From positions 248,001-312,000 of the forward strand of contig NZ_BMLH01000001.1 in the NCBI RefSeq assembly GCF_014645135.1: a stretch of 64,000 nucleotides of DNA, given 5' to 3'. A program made the translations under genes and the position numbers. Under the pieces are notes generated by a model, which was not told the origin of the DNA, searched no databases, and was given only the letters and a program-made list of their open reading frames with translations. Shown here piece by piece: positions 1 through 7,637 of this stretch (positions are counted from its first letter, which is position 1; each line of letters begins with the position of its first letter). The DNA comes from Rheinheimera tangshanensis (GTDB lineage: Bacteria > Pseudomonadota > Gammaproteobacteria > Enterobacterales > Alteromonadaceae).

Positions 1-522
1 TTACCAGGCACTGTGATTGCCATAGGTGTGATGATTCCGCTGGCGGCATTAGATAACTCCATCGATCTATGGGCAGAGCGGCAGTTTGGTATTCGTACCG
101 GTTTGTTGTTATCTGGTACTTTAGTCGCGCTGGTGTTGGCCTATACAGTGCGTTTTATGGCTGTTGCTTTGCATAGTGTTGAAGCTGGTCTGATGAATAT
201 TACGCCTTCCATGGACAATGCCGCCCGTAGCTTAGGTGAAAGTCCGGTTGGTGTGCTAAAACGGGTGCATTTGCCGCTGCTCAGAGCTTCGGTGCTGAGT
301 GCTTTATTGCTGGTGTTTGTGGATGTGCTTAAAGAGCTACCAGCCACTTTGTTACTGCGGCCTTTTAACTTTAATACCTTGTCGGTGCGCAGTTACGAGC
401 TGGCTTCAGATGAGAGGCTGGCTGATGCGGCTTTGCCCGCGCTTGCCATAGTACTGATAGGTTTAATTCCGGTGATCCTGCTGTCCCGTGCTTTGGATCG
501 TTCAAACAGAGGAGCCACCTAG
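1..522 (+). CDS. fbpB: Iron(III)-type ABC transporter permease, 3' part only
   Basis: The reading frame is open from base 1, so the gene begins before the window and only about 173 C-terminal residues are seen. They hold hydrophobic membrane segments and the binding-protein-dependent permease loop (EAGLMNITPSMDNAARSLGES, then a G..RVHLPLL stretch) that contacts the ATPase. The residues LPATLLLRPFNFNTL and the overall layout match the second half of FbpB/SfuB-type ferric iron permeases. The TAG stop overlaps the GTG start of the ATPase gene by one base, so the two are translationally coupled. The substrate is inferred from the family; thiamine or another small substrate cannot be excluded without the binding protein, which lies outside the window. 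Confidence 0.85.
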   Translation, partial: LPGTVIAIGVMIPLAALDNSIDLWAERQFGIRTGLLLSGTLVALVLAYTVRFMAVALHSVEAGLMNITPSMDNAARSLGESPVGVLKRVHLPLLRASVLSALLLVFVDVLKELPATLLLRPFNFNTLSVRSYELASDERLADAALPALAIVLIGLIPVILLSRALDRSNRGAT

Positions 523-1556
523 TGCTGGTATTACAACAAGTATCGATAGCTTATGGTTCAGCCACTGTGGTCAAAGATGTGAGTCTGAGTTTACAACAAG
601 GCCAGATCGGCTGTTTGTTGGGACCTTCTGGCTGCGGTAAAACCAGCTTATTAAGGGCTATTGCGGGTTTCGAACCTGTGCAAACGGGCTCAGTAATACT
701 GGCAGATAAGAACCTATCAGAGCCAAACCACATGATAGATCCTGAGCAGCGCCGCATAGGCATGGTGTTTCAGGATTTTGCGCTCTTTCCGCATCTGACC
801 GTAGCGCAAAATATTGCCTTTGGCTTAAAGAAAAAGCCAAAAGCTCAGCAGCAACAGATAGTAGCGGAGCTGTTAGCTTTAGTCGGCTTGCCGACCTTAG
901 GCGAGCGTTATGTGCATCAACTCTCTGGCGGTCAGCAACAGCGGGTGGCTTTAGCCCGGGCTTTAGCACCAGAGCCAGAGGTTTTGTTATTAGACGAGCC
1001 TTTTTCAGGCTTAGATGCTGATTTACGTGAGGCTTTGGCACAGGATATCCGCGCTATTATCAAACAACGTGGCATCAGCGCTTTGATGGTGACTCACGAT
1101 CAGTTTGAAGCTTTTGCCATGGCCGATCAGATAGGTGTAATGCAACATGGCAAGCTGCAGCAGTGGGGCAGTGCTTACGAGTTGTATCACCAGCCCGCCA
1201 ACCGTTTTGTTGCTGATTTTGTTGGGCATGGCGCTTTACTCAAAGGCGAAGTACTAGCGGATGGAAAGGTGTACACAGCCTTGGGCGTATTTGCTCAGAC
1301 GCAATCGACTTTTACCCCTGGTGTCGCGTTAGATTTACTGGTGCGGCCGGACGATATAGTGCATGACGATCAAAGCGGCGTTACTGCCAAAGTGGTGGGT
1401 AAATCCTTCCGGGGCTCACATATTTTGTACAGTCTGGAATTGGAAGGAGCAGAGCAGGTGTATTGTTTAGCGCCCAGCCACCACGACCATCAGCTACATA
1501 GCCGCATTGGTATTAAGCTGGAGCTGGATCACTTAGTCTTATTTCCACGAGCATAA
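522..1556 (+). CDS. fbpC: Iron(III)-type ABC transporter ATP-binding protein
   Basis: A 344-residue ABC ATPase that would power the permease encoded just upstream. Visible motifs are Walker A GPSGCGKT (about residue 34), Q-loop VFQDFALFPH, signature LSGGQQQR, Walker B VLLLDEPFSGLD and the H-loop THD. After about residue 235 comes a C-terminal TOBE-like region (LLVRPDDIV), as in FbpC/PotA-type ATPases. The GTG start overlaps the stop of the permease gene. Length is normal for FbpC. A strong hairpin follows at 1561-1605, so this is the last gene of its operon. The ferric specificity is family inference. Confidence 0.87.
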   Translation: MLVLQQVSIAYGSATVVKDVSLSLQQGQIGCLLGPSGCGKTSLLRAIAGFEPVQTGSVILADKNLSEPNHMIDPEQRRIGMVFQDFALFPHLTVAQNIAFGLKKKPKAQQQQIVAELLALVGLPTLGERYVHQLSGGQQQRVALARALAPEPEVLLLDEPFSGLDADLREALAQDIRAIIKQRGISALMVTHDQFEAFAMADQIGVMQHGKLQQWGSAYELYHQPANRFVADFVGHGALLKGEVLADGKVYTALGVFAQTQSTFTPGVALDLLVRPDDIVHDDQSGVTAKVVGKSFRGSHILYSLELEGAEQVYCLAPSHHDHQLHSRIGIKLELDHLVLFPRA

Positions 1557-1560
1557 AACT

Positions 1561-1605
1561 AGGCTCAGCTCAGATTGTTAAGGGTTAACAATCTGAGCTG
1601 AGCCT
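1561..1605. terminator. 21-bp perfect palindrome between convergent genes
   Basis: Two 21-base arms (1561-1581 and 1585-1605) pair without a mismatch around a GGG loop. The hairpin sits between the stop of the ABC ATPase gene (+) and the stop of the chemoreceptor gene (-), so it can serve as a two-way terminator. Neither side has a clear run of T, which is unusual for a simple intrinsic terminator. Confidence 0.7.
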
Positions 1606-1613
1606 CATCGAAT

Positions 1614-3233
1614 TTACAAGGTAAAACGTGCAACGGCATTGTTCAGGCCGTTGGATAAAGTGCGAAGTTCATGCGCCACTTCACTGTTATGACGGGTCGC
1701 TTCGCTGTTTTGTGCCGACATAGTAGCGATACGTTCGATATGACCTGCCACTTCGTTACTGGCGGCGTTTTGTTCCTGCAATGACATGGATATAGATTCA
1801 ACAACACTCACCACCTGCTGAAAGCTGTGCTGAATAGTATCTATGGCTGTACCAGCCTGGCCTGCCAGTTCAACCCCCATATTCACTTGCTCTACCCCTG
1901 TACTCATCTGGCCCACAGCATCCACTGTGCCATTTAAAATCACGTCTATCATGCCGGAAATTTCAGTGGTTGATTGAGTAGTGCGCTGCGCCAGTAAACG
2001 TACTTCGTCTGCCACTACGGCAAAACCCCGGCCTTGTTCACCAGCCCGGGCTGCTTCGATAGCAGCATTTAATGCCAGTAAGTTGGTTTGATCAGCAATG
2101 CCTTTGATCACGTTCACAATAGAAGAGATTTGTTCAGATTGTTTACCCAGCTCTTCAATACGGCCTGAGGCTGAACGCACTACCCCAGCTATCCGTTCCA
2201 TACTGGCGACTGTGTCGTTAATCACTTTACTGCTTTGTTGCGCCTGTTGACCGGACTTTCCGGCAATAGTCCGGGCTTCGCTGGCATTGGCTGAAACGGA
2301 ATCTATGCTAACACTGAGTTGTTCCACAGCTGCAGCTATCGACGAAGAGGCTCTGGATTGTTCTTCTGCTGAGGCTGACAGCTGCTCTGTGGTACTGGCC
2401 ACTGTTGAACTGGCACCACTTAAATCGGCAGCAGCGGTTTTGATTTGACTCATCAACTGATGCAACTGAGTTTGCATTCTGGCAAGTGCTTGCAGCAAGT
2501 CCGCTACTTCGTCACCACCGGTGGTATCAATTTTATTGGTTAGTTTGCCATCGGCCACAGCGGAGACTAAATCTTTAGCAACCTGTAACCGATTTTGCAG
2601 CGAAGTTTTCAAATAAAGAGCGATAAAAACACTGAACACCAGAATAATTAAACCACCTAACAGCAAAGTGGTTAAGACAAAACTTTTGGCCTGAGCTGCG
2701 TCCTGACTGCGACTGTCTAATAAAGAGCGTTCTCTTTGCTGCACAGTTTCCATCTGCAGACGAATTTTATCCATAAAGGCTTTGCCTGTGCCGCGGCGCT
2801 CAAATTCCCGCACAGCCTGACGTGCTGTTGTATCTGTGCCTGCTGCTGTCATTTGACTGATACTTGGATCAATAGCCTGAGTCAACCAATCGTTATAGAG
2901 GCCCTGTATAGTTTTTAAGCTTTGTTGTTGCTCCGGATTATCCGAGGTTTTCTGCAGTAGTTCTTTGATATCTTTTTCAGCTTCCAGTTTGCCCTGATGG
3001 TAGGGGTCTAATGACGCTTCATCGCCGGTGATCACAAAACCACGCTGGCCTGTTTCTATATTCACGAAGGCTTCCGACAATCTGTTGGCAGTGCGAATCA
3101 CTTCAAAGGTATGGATATTCAGTGCAACAGCCTGCTCCATTTTATTTAATTGATTCAAAGTGATTACAGTCGACAAAGCAACCAGCGCCACAATAGCTGC
3201 AAAAGCAAAAATAAGTTTTCTAACCAGAGTCAT
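1614..3233 (-). CDS. Methyl-accepting chemotaxis protein with CHASE3 sensor
   Basis: A 539-residue inner-membrane chemoreceptor. An N-terminal membrane segment (about 7-26) is followed by a periplasmic CHASE3-type domain with the typical [12 protein letters not shown] motif, a second membrane segment (about 188-208), a HAMP region and a long cytoplasmic signalling domain. The hairpin tip is recognisable by [16 protein letters not shown] and [12 protein letters not shown], where CheA and CheW bind. The C-terminus ends in ARFTL with no CheR-docking pentapeptide. It is a single gene, convergent with the ABC operon. The ligand cannot be predicted. Confidence 0.93.
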   Translation of the reverse strand: MTLVRKLIFAFAAIVALVALSTVITLNQLNKMEQAVALNIHTFEVIRTANRLSEAFVNIETGQRGFVITGDEASLDPYHQGKLEAEKDIKELLQKTSDNPEQQQSLKTIQGLYNDWLTQAIDPSISQMTAAGTDTTARQAVREFERRGTGKAFMDKIRLQMETVQQRERSLLDSRSQDAAQAKSFVLTTLLLGGLIILVFSVFIALYLKTSLQNRLQVAKDLVSAVADGKLTNKIDTTGGDEVADLLQALARMQTQLHQLMSQIKTAAADLSGASSTVASTTEQLSASAEEQSRASSSIAAAVEQLSVSIDSVSANASEARTIAGKSGQQAQQSSKVINDTVASMERIAGVVRSASGRIEELGKQSEQISSIVNVIKGIADQTNLLALNAAIEAARAGEQGRGFAVVADEVRLLAQRTTQSTTEISGMIDVILNGTVDAVGQMSTGVEQVNMGVELAGQAGTAIDTIQHSFQQVVSVVESISMSLQEQNAASNEVAGHIERIATMSAQNSEATRHNSEVAHELRTLSNGLNNAVARFTL

Positions 3234-3431
3234 GGTTTACCTCAGTGGGGAATAGCTGTTAATTAGCGGCCTTAAAGCCCGGTGCTGTAAATTGATTAAT
3301 ACAGTTAGAAGTGGGTACGTGAAGTTTGAATAGTGGATCAGTCGTTTCAGTAATTAAATAGGGACAAGGTGTTGCTGAACACACTCAGAGGTCACATCAA
3401 TATGATGAAATTTCATGCGCCGAAAAGATGA

Positions 3432-3818
3432 TTACCATCTGGCAACCTGACCATTTGCTGCGACCCAAAACACAGAAATCTTTTGCTTTTTGCAGAAATC
3501 CTGCAAAAGAAACATTCTGTCTCTGTATTCATTCGTATCTGGCAAAGCTAAACCAACTTCATTGGTTTTTTGTGGATTTTCAGTTTCATTGAGTGCAGTG
3601 AGCATGGCATAGGCCACGTTTGGCCAGGAGCGACTCAATTGATCTCCCGTACTGGCTTCGCCCTTGCACTCTATGACTAATAGTTTGCCTGAGACCGGAT
3701 CTTTAGCCTCAACGTCATAACCTTGCCTTGTTCCGAGTCGCACCACTACCTCTGAATACCCTTGAGCTTTTAGCCAGGCTTCCATAGCTCTTTTTACATC
3801 ATCTTCCAGTATCGGCAT
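3432..3818 (-). CDS. PD-(D/E)xK nuclease-like protein, terminal integron cassette
   Basis: The protein is 128 residues from the ATG at 3818. A longer frame to 3926 exists, but its extra codons run through a decayed attC site (3846-3914), so I reject the longer start. The core has the restriction-endonuclease pattern: GYDVEA with an Asp, a short strand, then VIECKGEA with the E-x-K pair, resembling Mrr-like or Holliday-junction-resolvase-like nucleases. The substrate is unknown. No recognisable attC follows the stop, so this is the last and apparently immobilised cassette, or a resident gene next to the array. A defence role is possible but unproven. Confidence 0.65.
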   Translation of the reverse strand: MPILEDDVKRAMEAWLKAQGYSEVVVRLGTRQGYDVEAKDPVSGKLLVIECKGEASTGDQLSRSWPNVAYAMLTALNETENPQKTNEVGLALPDTNEYRDRMFLLQDFCKKQKISVFWVAANGQVARW

Positions 3819-3845
3819 GCCTGTCCATTTTATAGTTAAATTTCG

Positions 3846-3914
3846 CTCAAACGCTGGCAACTTGTTGTGGCTTAAGCGTCTTTGGCTGCTGCGTTGTGCT
3901 GGCATTTGTTTGTT
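3846..3914 (-). repeat. Decayed attC site of cassette 12
   Basis: The stretch resembles the attC sites at 5401-5478 and 5921-5998: the central GCAACTTGTTG and the right-end GTGCTGGC-TTTGTT are kept, but the left box reads CTCAAAC and the right box GTTTGTT. It lies exactly where the attC of the 72-aa cassette gene should be. Confidence 0.65.
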
Positions 3915-3962
3915 GCTGTACGGCAATACCTGTGCATTACAAGTAAAAATTCAGAATAAATC

Positions 3963-4181
3963 CTAAGTAAGAAACCACTTGGAGATGAATCCACAAACAA
4001 CAATGATCGCACCAATGAACGATGCTTGATTGTTATCTTTATAAGTCCCAACTGCTAAGCATGAAAATCCTACAGCTAATGCTAGATCCCCAAATTTCTG
4101 ACCGTAAAAAATAAAATTAACAACGTTGATAAAACTAAGAATAACAGCCAGAGCTAAAAATACTTTGCTATCCCTTTTCAT
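3963..4181 (-). CDS. Small membrane protein, integron cassette 12
   Basis: A 72-residue protein with three hydrophobic segments (about 7-26, 31-45 and 54-70), a short charged N-terminus (MKRDSK) and no family I recognise. It lies between the attC of cassette 11 (4215-4272) and the decayed attC at 3846-3914. Small membrane proteins of this kind are common in integron arrays and mostly uncharacterised. Confidence 0.65.
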   Translation of the reverse strand: MKRDSKVFLALAVILSFINVVNFIFYGQKFGDLALAVGFSCLAVGTYKDNNQASFIGAIIVVCGFISKWFLT

Positions 4182-4214
4182 TCTGAATTTGCCTCCGAGC
4201 TTGAGTCATCATAT

Positions 4215-4272
4215 AGCTAACGCCGCAAACAAGGGCGCCGCCAGGCGTCCTGCTTGATTTGACTTGTTAGGG
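4215..4272 (-). repeat. attC site of cassette 11
   Basis: Boxes AGCTAAC and GTTAGGG flank an imperfect hairpin (CAAACAAG...CTTGATTTG with inner GCGCC/GGCG). It is shorter and different in sequence from the VCR-like sites elsewhere in the array. Confidence 0.8.
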
Positions 4273-4284
4273 CTGGACCCCAAA

Positions 4285-5346
4285 TCAAAGCCTTCGAATT
4301 AAGTTCTTTGCCCATATCATACAGAACTCAATTGCCCAGTCTGTTTGAGGTGGTGACAATTCAGGAACTGGCTGGCTCCCGGCACCATGCCCGAAGGGAT
4401 TACGCACTTTGGAAAAGAATTCTACCAAACTTTCTCGCTCCCACCCATTTATAAACTCTCCGTTTGCTTTTGCTCGAAGGTTATCAATGTAATTAGTTGC
4501 TCCTTTTTCATTCCCTTTTGTCCACCCTTTCGCGTCAGAAATAATTTTAATAGTACTTTCCAAAGCTTTCGCCGCAAAAAGGGCTGGATCTCTTCCACCA
4601 CTGTCTCGGAGATCAATAGCTTCCTTCATATCATGATCTACATTTCGCCATATTGGATCGCTAACCAAATTCCAAAAAGGCTGTTCAATCTCGCAAGCAA
4701 TGACTTCATCCTCTGAGATTTGAATAAATCCATTATGATAATGAAGCTTTACCTTACATTGACGGAACCGCTCATTTAGTTCATTGCACGATGCTCTAAA
4801 CATATCGTTTTGAGTTTTATTCCACGCACGCAGACCATCTCCATGATTTCCTGGCAGACGTAACGACCGGTTAGGTCTAACTTTTGCGGCCAGATCCTCT
4901 TGTTGAATTCGTTTATCGAGACTAGCATTCAACGATGCCAGCTTCTCTTCTTGCTCTCGGAACGCTATTTCTATGAAGCTTAAACGCTCTTTAATGAATT
5001 GATCAGCTGAAACTGAGCCATCGTACTTAGCAACAACAAAGTTTTCGCAAACCGTTATTTTCGGCCACGATCCGCTAGTCCAATGTTTGTTTCCGTTCCA
5101 CTCGGTGTAGTAGCCATATGTAGGTGAGGACAGGTCCTTAAGCCCAAGCTCCATAGCTAATTTCTTATTTAGGCCATCCCATAGGGCCTTAGATTCTGAT
5201 CTCTCATTACCGCTAGCGTCGTAGTATGGAAACAACTGCTCCGACACGATTCGAAATCCTTGAACCAACAACCTACGTGCGTTTTCGTCGAAATTATCCC
5301 AAATAGGATTTTCAAGGTATCTATGAGCAAAAATATCAGTAAGCAT
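4285..5346 (-). CDS. AbiJ/HEPN-like putative abortive-infection protein, cassette 11
   Basis: The largest cassette gene, 353 residues from the ATG at 5346 (a TTG two codons upstream is also possible). The N-terminal half (LTDIFAHRYLENPIW...LLVQGFRIVSEQLFPYY) resembles the AbiJ-type N-terminal domains of abortive-infection proteins. The C-terminal domain carries a HEPN-type R-x4-H motif, RNPFGH (about R315 to H320), followed by GHGAG. HEPN domains of this type often act as RNases in phage defence or toxin systems. Both family assignments come from motif reading only. Its cassette is bounded by attC sites at 5401-5478 and 4215-4272. No partner gene is needed or seen. Confidence 0.7.
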   Translation of the reverse strand: MLTDIFAHRYLENPIWDNFDENARRLLVQGFRIVSEQLFPYYDASGNERSESKALWDGLNKKLAMELGLKDLSSPTYGYYTEWNGNKHWTSGSWPKITVCENFVVAKYDGSVSADQFIKERLSFIEIAFREQEEKLASLNASLDKRIQQEDLAAKVRPNRSLRLPGNHGDGLRAWNKTQNDMFRASCNELNERFRQCKVKLHYHNGFIQISEDEVIACEIEQPFWNLVSDPIWRNVDHDMKEAIDLRDSGGRDPALFAAKALESTIKIISDAKGWTKGNEKGATNYIDNLRAKANGEFINGWERESLVEFFSKVRNPFGHGAGSQPVPELSPPQTDWAIEFCMIWAKNLIRRL

Positions 5347-5400
5347 TACCAACCCATTTGAATATGATATTCCAAGGAATTATCTACAATCACCGTGGCG

Positions 5401-5478
5401 CCCTAACGACCGCCACACAGGCGAGCAACTTGTTGCGAGTCCAGAGCCGCTGGCGCGGTGTGCTGGCGTTTGTTATAC
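5401..5478 (-). repeat. attC site of cassette 10
   Basis: Boxes CCCTAAC and GTTATAC flank a VCR-like hairpin with the arms GCCACAC/GTGTGCTGGC (one extruded base) and a central GCGAGCAACTTGTTGCGAG. It is nearly identical to 5921-5998. Confidence 0.9.
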
Positions 5479-5901
5479 AAACCTATTTAAAATCCAATGT
5501 ATCGGACTACGCAAAAAAGCAAAAAGCACTAACCCTAAGAATATAGAGGTTAAAATTTTCATTCCTATAGAGTCGTCCGTATACAAACGATCACCCACAC
5601 GAAGCTCAATTAGCAAATTTTCTGATTTAACATGTTTTCCGGTAATTACCTTACCTTGCATAATGTCAAAAAATTCTTTGCAAGTCGTATATGTTCCATG
5701 GGCGTAATACTCTTTTCCATCAAGTATATAAACCCCTCTAAATTTGTCGGGTTTATACGCTTTCTTGCAAGCAAGTTCACTGTGAGTTAAATCAATTGAT
5801 TCAACGCTCTGCTCAACCCTAGTGGACAAAATGTATACCATTGCAAATATCACAAAACAAATTGCCAACATGATATCTATTTTGACTTTCTGCGTGGACA
5901 A
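5473..5901 (-). CDS. Membrane protein of unknown function, cassette 10
   Basis: A 142-residue protein with a membrane segment near each end (about 9-26 and 115-132) and a hydrophilic central domain of about 85 residues that contains two cysteines (ACKKAY and TTCKEF). The likely start is TTG at 5901, preceded by GAGG at normal spacing; the first ATG is at 5871. The stop codon falls inside its own attC site. I do not recognise the family. Confidence 0.65.
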   Translation of the reverse strand: MSTQKVKIDIMLAICFVIFAMVYILSTRVEQSVESIDLTHSELACKKAYKPDKFRGVYILDGKEYYAHGTYTTCKEFFDIMQGKVITGKHVKSENLLIELRVGDRLYTDDSIGMKILTSIFLGLVLFAFLRSPIHWILNRFV

Positions 5902-5920
5902 TTCTGCAAAACCTCAGTTT

Positions 5921-5998
5921 GTATAACGCCCGCCACGCATGCGAGCAACTTGTTGCGAGTCCAGCGCCGCAGGCGCGGTGTGCTGGCGTTTGTTATGT
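5921..5998 (-). repeat. attC site of cassette 9
   Basis: Boxes GTATAAC and GTTATGT flank the same VCR-like core as 5401-5478 (GCGAGCAACTTGTTGCGAG, then GGTGTGCTGGCGTTT). Confidence 0.9.
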
Positions 5999-6292
5999 TT
6001 TTTCATTGTATCTCTTTACAAACCAACCGATTAAGGCCACCGGAAACAACGCTGCATTTACAACAATCATTCTAGCTATGATGCCGAGGAAAAATATAAT
6101 ATCCATATCTGGCGTGCCGTCCCAATTTGGCTTGGACATTACTTGGTGTATAAAAATCAAATCGGCGACAATGATTGAAAAACTAACAGCTCCTTGTGCG
6201 ATTAAAATCCCCAAAAATCCAATTTTCCTTACAAAGAAGTAAGTCAGCGGGATCCAAACTACCCAATAATAAAATTCATACTCTAGGAACAA
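5993..6292 (-). CDS. Small membrane protein, integron cassette 9
   Basis: A 99-residue hydrophobic protein with three or four membrane segments (about 7-20, 25-50, 66-91) and a basic C-terminus (KRYNEKT). The frame opens with TTG at 6292, 17 bases inside the cassette boundary; no in-frame ATG gives a better start, so the N-terminus is uncertain. The stop lies inside the attC at 5921-5998. I cannot assign a function. Confidence 0.6.
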   Translation of the reverse strand: MFLEYEFYYWVVWIPLTYFFVRKIGFLGILIAQGAVSFSIIVADLIFIHQVMSKPNWDGTPDMDIIFFLGIIARMIVVNAALFPVALIGWFVKRYNEKT

Positions 6293-6308
6293 CTAGACCT
6301 GCCTATAA

Positions 6309-6384
6309 ACATAACGATTAAGCTAAGGGGCCGGCTTCGCCGGTCCCAGTGAGCGAAGCGAACGTTTTGAGCGCATTGTTAGGT
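6309..6384 (-). repeat. attC site of cassette 8
   Basis: Boxes ACATAAC and GTTAGGT flank a hairpin centred on GGGGCCGGCTTCGCCGGTCCC, with the outer arms TTAAGC and GAGCGCAT. The core differs from the VCR-like sites of this array, suggesting an origin in another integron. Confidence 0.82.
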
Positions 6385-6387
6385 GCA

Positions 6388-6714
6388 CTACACACTGAAC
6401 GCTAGCGCAATTAGTGCAGGCTGATTCTTTTCGGTGCAACGATAATTAACAAAAGCAGCGCACTCAACTAAAGCTGAAAACTGTTCAGGGCAGCGTTCTT
6501 TAAATTCGCGAGAGTTTTCAATTAAGACTGTAAGCGTTTCACCTGGCTCGATATGCATTTTTGTCATCCCGGAATCAGGATCATCAAGGTCTGAAAGGCA
6601 ATCAATCCAAGCATTCATGTTGGCACCGTAAAAATCAGGGAAGCCAAATACCTCAGAGAACACTCCATGAAAGCTGTTCCAGTCGATGATTTTGTTTGCA
6701 TCAATGCGTATCAA
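6388..6714 (-). CDS. Barstar-family RNase inhibitor-like protein, cassette 8
   Basis: A 108-residue protein with the barstar fold signature: WNSFHGVFSEVFGFPDFYGANMNAWIDCL near the N-terminus (helix, F-G-F-P-x-F-Y-G-x-N, then the Trp/Asp segment). Barstar binds and blocks barnase-type RNases. The start appears to be TTG at 6714, with AGGTACA upstream. No barnase-like gene lies in the array, so it is an orphan antitoxin or immunity protein, possibly protecting against RNase toxins of competitors or plasmids. The family is clear; the target is unknown. Confidence 0.85.
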   Translation of the reverse strand: MIRIDANKIIDWNSFHGVFSEVFGFPDFYGANMNAWIDCLSDLDDPDSGMTKMHIEPGETLTVLIENSREFKERCPEQFSALVECAAFVNYRCTEKNQPALIALAFSV

Positions 6715-6723
6715 GGCTTGTGT

Positions 6724-6813
6724 ACCTAACGATGCCAGCAGCGGCAGAAAAGCCGCGTAGCGGATTTGAGGTCCAGCCCACGAAGTGGGCGTTGCTGACT
6801 GGCCTTGTTATGC
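6724..6813 (-). repeat. attC site of cassette 7
   Basis: Boxes ACCTAAC and GTTATGC flank a 90-bp imperfect hairpin (GCCAGCAGCG on the left; CGTTGCTGACTGGC on the right). Confidence 0.87.
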
Positions 6814-7197
6814 TTTTTCAATTTCTTTCAACGACTTTTCAGACATATTGAAAAGCGCATTTGGACTATTTTCATCTATCTTGTACTTAAAACCCGAGTG
6901 AACTGCCGCTGCTATAAAAACGCCATTGGTAATATAGCCAACTTTCTTCTCAGCCAAGTCCTTCAAACCGTAACTGCTGCGCTTTGAATTGATATTTTTT
7001 ATTTGCTTTACCTGACTTAACCACTCAACAGTCTTATTGAATGCTTCTGTGCTTTTTAATAAATCAGCCTGACTTTTTGAGAATTCATCGGATTTTTCTT
7101 TTTGTGAAAGCCCACGGCCATTTTTGTAAATACCGATACCAAAATCTGTCAACTCAGGGATAAGATCTATCACCGCTTGAATCTGTTCTTTGCTCAT
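6808..7197 (-). CDS. Conserved hypothetical protein, cassette 7
   Basis: A 129-residue soluble protein. The ATG at 7197 is preferred over the GTG at 7203 because GAGGTGA lies just upstream. The C-terminal half has a pattern I have seen in many uncharacterised bacterial proteins: KRSSYGLKDLAEKKVGY, then TNGVFIAAAVHSGF. The N-terminal half is polar and probably helical. Its stop overlaps the attC at 6724-6813. I cannot name the function. Confidence 0.65.
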   Translation of the reverse strand: MSKEQIQAVIDLIPELTDFGIGIYKNGRGLSQKEKSDEFSKSQADLLKSTEAFNKTVEWLSQVKQIKNINSKRSSYGLKDLAEKKVGYITNGVFIAAAVHSGFKYKIDENSPNALFNMSEKSLKEIEKA

Positions 7198-7229
7198 ATT
7201 CACTCACCTCAATTTAAAACCTGCTTCAG

Positions 7230-7285
7230 GCATAACGATATAGCTCAATGGCGCGTTTAGCGTCCATTGCAGCGTCTTGTTCTGT
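7230..7285 (-). repeat. Short attC site of cassette 6
   Basis: Only 56 bp: boxes GCATAAC and GTTCTGT flank the stem CAATGGCGC/GCGTCCATTG with one extruded T and the loop GTTTA. The small size and extruded base match short attC sites of mobile integrons. Confidence 0.72.
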
Positions 7286-7541
7286 CTTTGGTTTGCGGTG
7301 GACCACCATTCCCTTGGTTCCTTATGACTCAAGCAGTAAAACAATTCTCGACGAAAAAACTCGCCGGTATTGGGGTTTGTGGCTTTACTCGAAGCTTGTG
7401 CGCGCAATCCGTCTGCATGCTCGCATCAGCGGTGACGCGAACGCTTCGAGCGTTACAGAAAAACACAAACTTTTCAAGATTAGTTTGTTCTCTAAATCTG
7501 GACATTATGCCCCGCCGATCTAAAGCCCTTATTCCGGCGAG
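7286..7541. other. Integron cassette 6 with no clear sense gene
   Basis: About 256 bp lie between two attC sites. On the - strand, where all other cassette genes lie, the only frame (7204-7407) runs through the attC and looks non-coding. On the + strand two overlapping frames exist: 7267-7554 (95 codons, TTG start) and 7248-7523 (91 codons, ATG start). Both begin inside the attC and neither has a good ribosome binding site. The cassette may carry a reversed gene, a promoter or an RNA. Confidence 0.5.
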
Positions 7542-7637
7542 ACAGAACGTTTGAGGTAAGCGGCAGCCGGAACGCCGCAGGCGTGGAGGGAACCCAAAGC
7601 GCAGCTTTGGGCTATCCGCTTGACCGAATTGTTAGAG
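7542..7637 (-). repeat. attC site of cassette 5
   Basis: Boxes ACAGAAC and GTTAGAG flank the arms GGTAAGCGG/CCGCTTGACC (one extruded G) and an inner hairpin CCCAAAGC-GCA-GCTTTGGG. Confidence 0.8.

Noticed and set aside
658-1041. Open frame on the - strand within the ABC ATPase gene
   Set aside because: It overlaps Walker A to Walker B of a well-conserved ATPase and shows no protein family features.
3819-3926. N-terminal extension of the nuclease-like cassette protein
   Set aside because: The extra codons run through a decayed attC site, and a suitable ATG exists at 3818.
5919-6242. Open frame on the + strand through an attC site
   Set aside because: It begins inside the attC hairpin and is antisense to a cassette gene in the normal orientation.
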